Made by a program: the position numbers and the translations under genes. This document shows, piece by piece, positions 57,460 through 64,000 of a stretch of 64,000 nt of DNA. Under the pieces are notes generated by a model. That model saw only the letters and a list, made by a program, of their open reading frames with translations, ran no database searches and was not told the origin of the DNA. Source of the DNA: Boletus sp. NGJ (Eukaryota > Basidiomycota > Agaricomycetes > Boletales > Boletaceae); the NCBI GenBank assembly GCA_019096195.1, contig JAGTXK010000169.1:1-64000 (forward strand), written 5' to 3'. Each line of letters opens with the position of its first letter. Position 1 is the first letter of the stretch.

Positions 57460-58961
57460 CTACTGTACAGACTGAAAACCCGAGTCACTTTGTACATCGG
57501 GGGCGTAAACTACTGGTTCTACTTGCGGGGTCTCCGCTGAGTCCATCATGGCTCGTATCGTAGCAAACATGTCCGGGGAAACTTCCTGACCGTTTACCGT
57601 GATGCTCCTCGCTTGCGGGCGAGGGCGGGGCGGGTGATCGGCGCAGGGCCAGGGCTTCCTGCATTTTCGGCACAGTCCAGCTGCGCGTGCCTTGTCGAGC
57701 TCCATGGGAGCGCCTTGTCCGGGGAAGACCCCGGTGGTCTGAGGGTGCGGGCGCGCGACGGGCGCCGAGGGGGGCGGGCGGGTAGGCGGGGGTGCAGCGG
57801 GAGGTGCGTACGAACGGGGACGCGGGATGAAACGCGGGTTGTAGGTAGGGGCCGGTGGCGAAGACGTTGGAGGCCTTCTTGCGCTCTGCGATGGCGCCGA
57901 GGACCTCCTCTGCCCGTACCAGGGCGGTCTCCCACTCACGGACGTCGGTGGAGTCGATGAGGTCCGGCTTGTACCTCTCGACGTACTCAACCAGTTCGTT
58001 CCGGGCCTGGTGCCGGATCTGATTGACGATCGTCCTCCCGTTTATCCTGACGTCGAATTTGGCCTCGATGGCCAGCTGGAACAGGCGCGTGAAGTAGTCT
58101 TCCACGCTGTCCTTCCCTTGGCGAAGGGAGAACAGTTTCTGTTCCGCCAGGCGCACGAGGCCGGCGGGTTGGAACGTCTTCTTGAGTTTCTCCACGAAAA
58201 ACTCAAAGTTGACGGCGGCGTATGCGTCTCCTTCGACCAGGAGGTCTGAGAATCGCCCGGCGGCGTTATCGCCTCGCATGTACGACAGCGTGATTAGTAT
58301 TTTTTGCCGATCGGTCGGCGTGCTTTCGAAGCCGTTGAGGTAGAGAGTGACGGTTCTCCACCACTGAACGAACTTCTCCTTGTTTCCGTCGTAATGCTCT
58401 GGCTTAGCGGCCAGGCTCTTCCCGATCCTCGGGGAAGTCGGGGGGAAGCCACGTGCGGCGGGCCGAGGGATCCCAGGTGAATTCGAGTGGGATGGGGAGC
58501 TCGGCTGCGGGGGCGTGGGGAGCGGGCGCGAGGGAGCTGGGCCCTGCGGTGGGACCAGTCGGGGTGTCCTCCCGGGAGAAGGGATGTGGACTCGGATACC
58601 GTGAGCTCGGGGAGTGGGCTCCGGAGAGGAGCGGGAGAGGGAGCGGGAGGGTCCACCCGGGGAGCGCGATTGGTGGGGGCGGTCCAGCCGCTACGGGTCT
58701 GCCGCGAACGCTTGGCGCCACACGTTGTACCGGAGGACGGACTGGTGCAGCAGGTACTGCTCGATGTCCTGCTGGCGCGTGGGGGACGGAGGGGCCTGCG
58801 GTAGCGGCGCCGGGATCGTCTGCGGGGTCGGCTGGACAAGTTGGAGGGTAGGGAGGCCCTTGGGCGGCGGCCCGGTTGGCCAGGTCCCTGAAGCTGAACC
58901 CGGGGCGGCGGCGGCGGACGGGGGGCGTGAGTATGGCATGCTGCGGGGGTACGTGGCTCAT
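57460..58961 (-). mobile_element. gag region of chromovirus 2
   Basis: Pro-rich N-terminal part (58961-58404), a gag core with helical segments such as FFVEKLKKTFQPAGLVRLAE (about 58210-58150), and a C-terminal CxxC...H region (LCRKCRKPWPCADH, near 57660) in place of a standard knuckle. It is in more than one frame and fossil. Confidence 0.8.
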
Positions 58962-59806
58962 CGCGTCTTAAGCCGGCGAGACTGAGCTAGGCGGGTGATG
59001 GTGCGGTGGCGGTGGTCGTGCGTGGAGTAGGTCGTCAGGACCGTGTGGATGACGAAAGAATAGTCGGGGTGTACCCAGACGTAGCGGCGTCTGAATACGT
59101 TGTAGGTGCGGGGGCCGTCTGAAGACAGGGCTGTAAAGAATAACGGCGGGAAAGACCGCGCACCGTCAGGAGGGGGGAGAGTCGGGCGGTGATAGGGGAC
59201 CGGAGGATGACTTCCTTACTACAGGAAGGTGGTGCACGCTCGAAAGTCGAGATAAATCGAGTTATCGCACCTACGTGACGTCACGGGTGATCACGCGAAC
59301 CCGGGTCCACTATCGTAGGACCAGCGTACGCTTGGGTCGACAACCACCCAAGAAGCGGGGCTAGTGCACTATGCCCGGTAGCAACGTTATCCTTATTTGT
59401 AAACGCCGGACGAGCGTATGACAAAGCGTTTCGCCGAGTGCTTTACTCGCGTACGTCACGTGTACGAGCGGGTCCCTCTAAACCTGAGGTCCGGTGTATG
59501 GGTGAACGGCGGCGACGAGCCCACGCGTTCGGAAGTGGATGGGGGAGGAGGGAGAAGCGAGACCCGAACTCCTTATTCGTTCCCTGCAGTCGAGGAGATC
59601 CCTGCGCTGACAACCGCCGTATAGGTCCGGTATTTACGTCTATCGCTAACGGGGATCCCTCGGTTCCTCTGAGGGTCAGATACGGGGAGTGTTGGATCGA
59701 AGGGCGAGAGCGGTACTAGCGAGCAAAAAGTTTGCTCGACTAGGCAAAAACAGTAGGGGTAGAGGGGAGGAAATGTCCAGAGGCGAAGAGCCCGGGGACG
59801 AGGGAT
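58962..59806 (-). mobile_element. Untranslated leader of chromovirus 2
   Basis: About 850 bp between gag and the primer-binding site, with short frames only. Part of it (about 59219-59410) resembles the leader of chromovirus 1 (about 780-900): both contain GCATACGCTGG-like, CACCTACGTGACGTCACG/CCTGTGACGTCACG-like and TTATCTCGACTTTC-like words. The two families are therefore related. Confidence 0.6.
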
Positions 59807-59818
59807 AATCTTGGAATT
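59807..59818 (-). promoter_or_regulatory. Self-priming primer-binding site, chromovirus 2
   Basis: On the minus strand AATTCCAAGATT directly follows the 5' LTR. It is the exact reverse complement of AATCTTGGAATT in the LTR (minus strand, 59893-59882), about 30 bases after the LTR TATA box (59928-59919), at the expected transcript start. This is the Tf1-type self-priming arrangement. Confidence 0.78.
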
Positions 59819-60182
59819 TGAAAGGAAGAAGACCTTAATATCTCAAGAGTCGCAAGCGCGATATTCGAGAGAGAGAAAAGGAATTCCAAGATTAGCTAAT
59901 ACAGGTGTTGTAGCGCTACTTATATACTAACTACTGGCGGGCACGGACCAGCTTAGGGCCGGTCATGGGGCCTACTAGAATGTTCCGTATGACGTACGGT
60001 GACGTAGTGGGGTCTAGCCTGTTCTATGGGTATAGGGGTTGTGACGTAGGCTGACTGAGTGAGTGACGTATGGTCTAGGACGTAAGGCCTAGGCCTAGTG
60101 GTAACTACGTAAGGTCGTTCGTGGGATCGCCTAGGTGTTAGCTAACTACGTAAATAATGGCGAAAACGTCCGGTTCGTATCA
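59819..60182 (-). repeat. 5' LTR of chromovirus 2
   Basis: 364 bp with a TATA box on the minus strand (TAGTATATAAG, about 59928-59918). It is followed on the right by the GGATA duplication and the resumed ankyrin coding sequence. Confidence 0.93.
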
Positions 60183-60187
60183 GGATA

Positions 60188-61526
60188 CAGTGCTACATCG
60201 CATCATTGACTGGAGTTCAGATCTTGATGTGCTGAAAAGTGCCATCCATGCCAGATGCAACCCTTCTGTGTTCAATTCAGCTGGCGAAACTCCCCTCCAT
60301 ATGGCCGTACGCAAAGGATCCATCTCTATTGTCGAATATCTGCTTTCAGTCGAAACACCACTCCCTTCCGAAATATTATTGACTGCGTCGGACCCCCTGT
60401 CACCGCTACATCGCAACCGGTTACGAATAATTTGTATTCTCGTCGAGAAGGGGGCTGCCACAAATGTCATCACCGAGAATGGTGATAGTGCGTTACATCT
60501 AGCCCTTTCCTCCGATTTTTCCACGGAAGACGAGGCCTTGAAGGCTGCTAAAATCCTGATTGGCGCCGGATGTGAACCTCGGGCACAGAATTTAGCTGGA
60601 GAAACAACGCTCCATGCTGCGGCGAAAGGCGGATACATCCGAAGCATGGAATATCTCATCTCACAAGGCGTACCGTTTAATCCAAACGTTTTGCTTGCCG
60701 CGGCCGCGGCTGTGAACCGGAGAAACAAACCCGCAATGATGCGTTTCCTCATCAACAAAGGCGCCAATATACAAGCCACGACAGTAAATGGTGATACTGC
60801 ACTGCATCTTACGTTGGCCGTTAGCTCCGAAGCCACTCGTCTGGAAACCACTCGAATCCTCATTGACTCAGGATGCAATCCCTCACAGTCCAATTTAGCT
60901 GGCGAAATGCCATTACATGTCGCAGCAAGCAGTGGATTTCCCATTCTCGTGAAATATCTATGTTCGTAGAATGTCCCTCTTCATTCTGACACCCTCCTTG
61001 CTGCTGCTGCCATACTAGGGAAGGCACACGACATACAATTTCGTCATGTATCACCAGTCTTTCGTCTACTTATCCGTGAGGGAGCTAGCGCAAATGTCAC
61101 TGCACCGAACGGGGATACCCCCCTGCACATTGCCGTCCGATAACACTATCATGCCCACCAGAACACTGCCAGTGACATCCAGCGTGACTCGAAGTGATGG
61201 GATATGCGTACATTTTTCAGCACATGGGAGCTTATCGAGATCTTGCTCAGCGCCGGTTGTGATCCTTTTGTGTGTAACGTGAATGGACAGACGTCGTGTG
61301 AGCTTGCGGAAGAGCAAGGGCATTTCTTTCACAACAATTTTTTGCGGTTAGTGAACGCCCATTGTGGCTCTGTTCAACATCAACCCTGTATTCAGGCATC
61401 GAGTTCGAAGAGGCGGACTAAGAGATGGACCAGGACACGGCTGGACGACTGATGAAACGGGGTCGCCTGGATGACATTGGAGACGAGGACGAGATTGCTG
61501 AAGTCGACGAACAGCTCGTGATGTAG
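60188..61526 (+). pseudogene. 3' part of the NACHT-ankyrin gene beyond chromovirus 2
   Basis: Continuation of the NLR gene with seven or so ankyrin units, each with a (G)ETPLHxAxxxG- or GDxALHLAL-type core, for example GETPLHMAVRKG, GETTLHAAAKGG and GDTALHLTLAVS. Stops at 60967 and 61141 interrupt the frame, but ankyrin coding continues to about 61330. A tail with SSKRRTKR and, in another frame, RLDDIGDEDEIAEVDEQ ends at 61526. The ankyrins are similar to one another in sequence, which fits recent unit duplication. Confidence 0.8.
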
Positions 61527-61765
61527 CTTAGTAGGGGTGCCTGCGGGCATCACTTTCTGTACTTTGATAGCGTGCCACAGCCATTTGTACCAAGTACCTT
61601 TTATTTTTCCATCTTCGCTACACGATTGAGCATCATACCGTCTCATTACTTATCCTGCTACAGTATCTATTATGAGCGTGCGCTCGTGCCTGGTCATGGC
61701 TCTGTCTAATGTCAACTCGATTGTTGTCGCGCGTACCAAATCAATATCGTTTATCTCCAGCATTG
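61527..61765. other. Convergent intergenic gap
   Basis: About 240 bp between the ends of the NLR and the transporter, which converge. It should hold both 3' ends. No other feature seen. Confidence 0.45.
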
Positions 61766-63963
61766 TCACAGCGAACCACCAACAGATTCCATCGTCTATA
61801 AGAAGGCACCGTCGTGAGGGCTCGGTTGAAACGGAGGATGAACAAATAACTGAGACTCACGAAAGGAGACGCCGTTGGACCATCGAGGATGGCCAACTCT
61901 TCGGGTGTGAAGGGGAGTCGCGGAATGACCAACATCCGAAGTGGGACAAGCAAAATAATGATGACTGGAAAGCCGATTGCAGCTAAAGCACCGAGCCACG
62001 TCAGTAAATGGATGAAATTCACGGGGACGATTTAGCACAAGTCACGGATAACAGGATTCCCACATACGTACCTATCGTCTGTGTGATGGCAAAGGTTGCA
62101 CCAAAACCAATGAGCTGGATGGTGACGAACAGGATCAGACGTGATCTGCGGACTTTTTGGAGGGGCTCGTCCGGAGGGGTGAGCGATTTGTCTCTGAGGA
62201 GGTAGAGCAATTTGAGGGTGATACCGTTGCCTTGGAGGGCGTCTGTGCCCATGTACCAGCTACGGAATGTACACAGTACTCAGTATTCGATGACATGTAT
62301 GACAAATAACGAAGGAAGTCTCACAAGAGCCCAGCGAGCACGCCGCTCGGGATGAGATTGAGAAGGTGCAAGATCGGTTTAAGGAGGAGGAGGAGACAAA
62401 TTACACCTTGGACAAGGTTCGAGACCCGTTGCTCGACCACAGCAATGGGAACTTCTCGCAATGAATGTCTAGCATGATGTTTGGGTTGGTATTCTTCTGG
62501 AGGGGTGGAAGTGGCGATAGCTCTTCCAGGTGTTAGTATTTGCCCTTCTTCGTCTGACTTTTCCGACGGGTGACCCATGACAACAAGAGAGGCCGTGTGG
62601 ATTGGTGCTTGAGGAATCAATCCATTTGGAGCAGGGACACCAATCAGTCCAGCAATGAAGGTCGTAATTCCTAGCAAGAAAAAGTCGTAGTGAAATCCTG
62701 GAGGCTTGTGCAAAGGAAATTGTGAGCCCTGCGCTATCAGCGACTAGTGTGTAGATTAGGTTTTTCGTGGCAGCAAAGCGAGTTGTCGGGAGAACGTACA
62801 GAAACATTGTGGTCAAAAAAGAACAAGATCCACAATACAATGCCAAATGGGAGAGCGATGCCCACCCATTTTACATCGAGCTCCCAGAACCTGACAAGCC
62901 ATGCTCTTCCATTTGCAGGCTGGAAAGCATTACCCACTGGGAGTGTAGTTGGGTGTGCAGTGTCGAAATGTCCCCAGTATGCCATACCAGAAGCAGCGAT
63001 GAGAGATATCGGCATGCCATAGTCTGCAAAAAAACAACGGACGATCCGATTAAAATAGGCTGTCTTTGAGAGTGCTCGAAAAAGGAAGGAGGTGACGAGC
63101 ATGAGAAATGCCAATATGATGGCGACGAATGCGCCATCACTGGTGTCGTTGAACTGGCGGGTGATAACCTGTACACCATACTGAAGATAGACCCAGGAAA
63201 CATAAAATCCAAAAGTATCGCAGGAGAAGAGGGTGACATATTTCAAAAAGTTACACCCTGCATCTTCTGCATAAGACCCCGAATGGAATTGGTGCCACTA
63301 CACTCACAGTTGAACGAAGCGGTGAGCCAGTGGATGATGGCGGCCCAGAGGTATACCCAACCGATAAACCAGAGGTAATTGGGTGGGTTGGGATGCTTTT
63401 CTATAATGTCATGGATTGTCTTGTTAAAAACAGTGATGGGACCTAGATATTAATTTGTGTGAATTCACAGGCACAAAAATCGCAACAGCCGATAGCTGTA
63501 AGTATTGCACACCAGTTACACCAGCAATAGTTAAGGGCTGGGCACCAAAAACGGAAAATATGAACGCAGCCATGAATGAGGATATCAAAACCTCCGTAAC
63601 TCCATATTGTTGGGTGGTTTCTATAAGGTCTAGAGAAAAGGCTATCCCAGGCAGGACACTGTATAACGAATCAGATGTCTAGCCAAAGCAGTGTACGAGA
63701 CAAGAAGCATACTTTGCGAAGAATATCAGAACGGTAGCCGGAATGACTCTATAATTCCAGGCATCGGACCAGTCACTCAGGTACCAGGACGCACGGGCAC
63801 GGATGTCGCGAAAAATTCCAGCACCAACCTTGCGAGTGAATTGTGGCATTCACGAGCGAGAAAAGAACGAAGAACTTGAACGAGCACCTCACCTGTCGAA
63901 CAAGTTGTCAAGGGCCAAGTGAGGTCAAACACATACCATCACGCTTTGTGTTGAAATATCCAT
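61766..63963 (-). CDS. BOR1: Bor1/SLC4-like anion (borate or bicarbonate) transporter
   Basis: A multi-exon gene with about nine short introns. Conserved blocks in order: DIRARASWYLSDWSDAWNYR, LPGIAFSLDLIETTQQYG, SSFMAAFIFSVFGAQPLTIAGVTG, VFNKTIHDIIEK, FGFYVSWVYLQYG, FFADYGMPISLIAASG, KWVGIALPFGIVLWILFFFD, FLLGITTFIAGLIGVPAPNG and the family signature LIPQAPIHTASLVVMG. Then come VVEQRVSNLVQG, LNLIPSGVLAGL, MGTDALQGNGI, AAIGFPVIIILLVPLR and the end ILDGPTASPF plus TMESVGGSL. About a dozen hydrophobic segments are expected. Yeast Bor1 exports borate at the plasma membrane; substrate here is inferred. The start ATG at 63963 (MDISTQSVM) is tentative, since the exon after it is uncertain. No breaks seen. 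Confidence 0.88.
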
Positions 63964-64000
63964 ATATCTACAACCATATTCCAAGTAAGAAACGCCGAGT
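63964..64000. other. Window end upstream of the transporter
   Basis: Only 37 bases; the 5' leader or promoter of the transporter. Nothing else seen. Confidence 0.3.

Larger units (their letters stand above)
52915..60182 (-). mobile_element. Second Ty3/gypsy chromovirus, broken
   Basis: LTRs at 52915-53282 (3') and 59819-60182 (5') begin TGAAAG and end with CA. The flanking duplication is GGATA (60183-60187), with a slightly altered copy at 52911-52914. The order on the minus strand is gag, protease, reverse transcriptase, RNase H, integrase, chromodomain. The coding region has about seven or eight breaks. The LTRs differ at roughly 8-9 percent of positions including small indels, so it is older than the first chromovirus. 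It is GC-rich with CpG kept, unlike that copy. It interrupts the ankyrin part of the NLR gene. Confidence 0.95.
47720..61526 (+). pseudogene. NACHT-ankyrin NLR-like gene, broken by insertions, stops and frameshifts
   Basis: An N-terminal helical domain (MDSARDTLSEIASVSQRL, 47720 on) is followed by the NACHT core. TGTW-like CMWLPDTYAYKAW and SFLWFHGK lead across an intron into Walker A (GKPGAGKTVL, ending near 48722). Then come a DFRSE region and Walker B PLIVIDALDECG (about 49048-49083). A winged-helix-like region (49430-50150) precedes ankyrin repeats to 61450 and a basic/acidic tail ending at 61526. Frame changes lie near 48125, 48828, 49505 and 52855. In-frame stops are at 50155, 52587 and 60967. 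A 1.05-kb insertion (50751-51801) and a chromovirus (52915-60182) split the ankyrin part. Such NLRs sense non-self and trigger cell death. The break pattern suggests loss of function. Confidence 0.85.

Noticed and set aside
58453-58851. 132-codon plus-strand Gly/Arg-rich frame
   Set aside because: Antisense to the gag region of chromovirus 2; GC-rich composition explains it.
1-64000. tRNA or rRNA genes
   Set aside because: No convincing tRNA A/B boxes with a cloverleaf and no rRNA-like blocks were seen by eye; a tRNAscan or Infernal run would be decisive.

Overview
The window looks like a basidiomycete fungus of the Agaricomycetes. The intact host genes have many short introns (about 50-75 bp), the proteins are fungal (class I hydrophobin, HET-domain protein, NACHT-ankyrin NLR, Bor1-type transporter, PsiD/PSD-like decarboxylase), and the mobile DNA includes a KDZ transposase region with a TET/JBP oxygenase, a pairing known from mushroom-forming fungi. 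Roughly two thirds of the window is transposon-derived.

Layout. 1-6883: end of a Tc1/mariner element split by a Ty3/gypsy chromovirus with 480-bp LTRs. 8594-9990: intact phosphatidylserine-decarboxylase/PsiD-like gene. About 10.4-34.1 kb: a decayed, CpG-poor composite that I read as one giant KDZ-type element. Inverted minisatellite arrays lie on both sides of six decayed genes: a Pro-rich protein, a Cys-cluster protein, an acidic KDZ-neighbourhood protein, the KDZ transposase, a small coiled-coil protein and a TET/JBP-like dioxygenase. Two solo LTRs and three Tc1 elements, one with an intact transposase, have inserted into it. 34.5-38.4 kb: an inverted-symmetry block of simple repeats and a Myb/SANT gene of PIF/Harbinger type.

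38.6-43.5 kb is ordinary host DNA: an Anr2/DENND11-like DENN protein (minus), prefoldin subunit 5 (plus) and a class I hydrophobin (plus). 43.9-61.5 kb is an allorecognition-like locus: a HET gene fragment, an apparently intact HET-domain gene and a NACHT-ankyrin gene. The last is broken by stops and frameshifts, by a 1.05-kb solo-LTR-like insertion and by a second chromovirus (52915-60182, minus). 61766-63963 (minus) is an apparently intact Bor1/SLC4-like anion transporter.

The KDZ composite couples a transposase with a predicted 5-methylcytosine oxidase in a region whose base composition fits long CpG methylation and deamination. Both chromoviruses carry the Tf1-type self-priming signature: the sequence just inside the 5' LTR is complementary to the predicted transcript start. 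The HET/NLR cluster fits fast turnover of fungal non-self recognition genes. All calls come from reading the sequence by eye; no searches were run.
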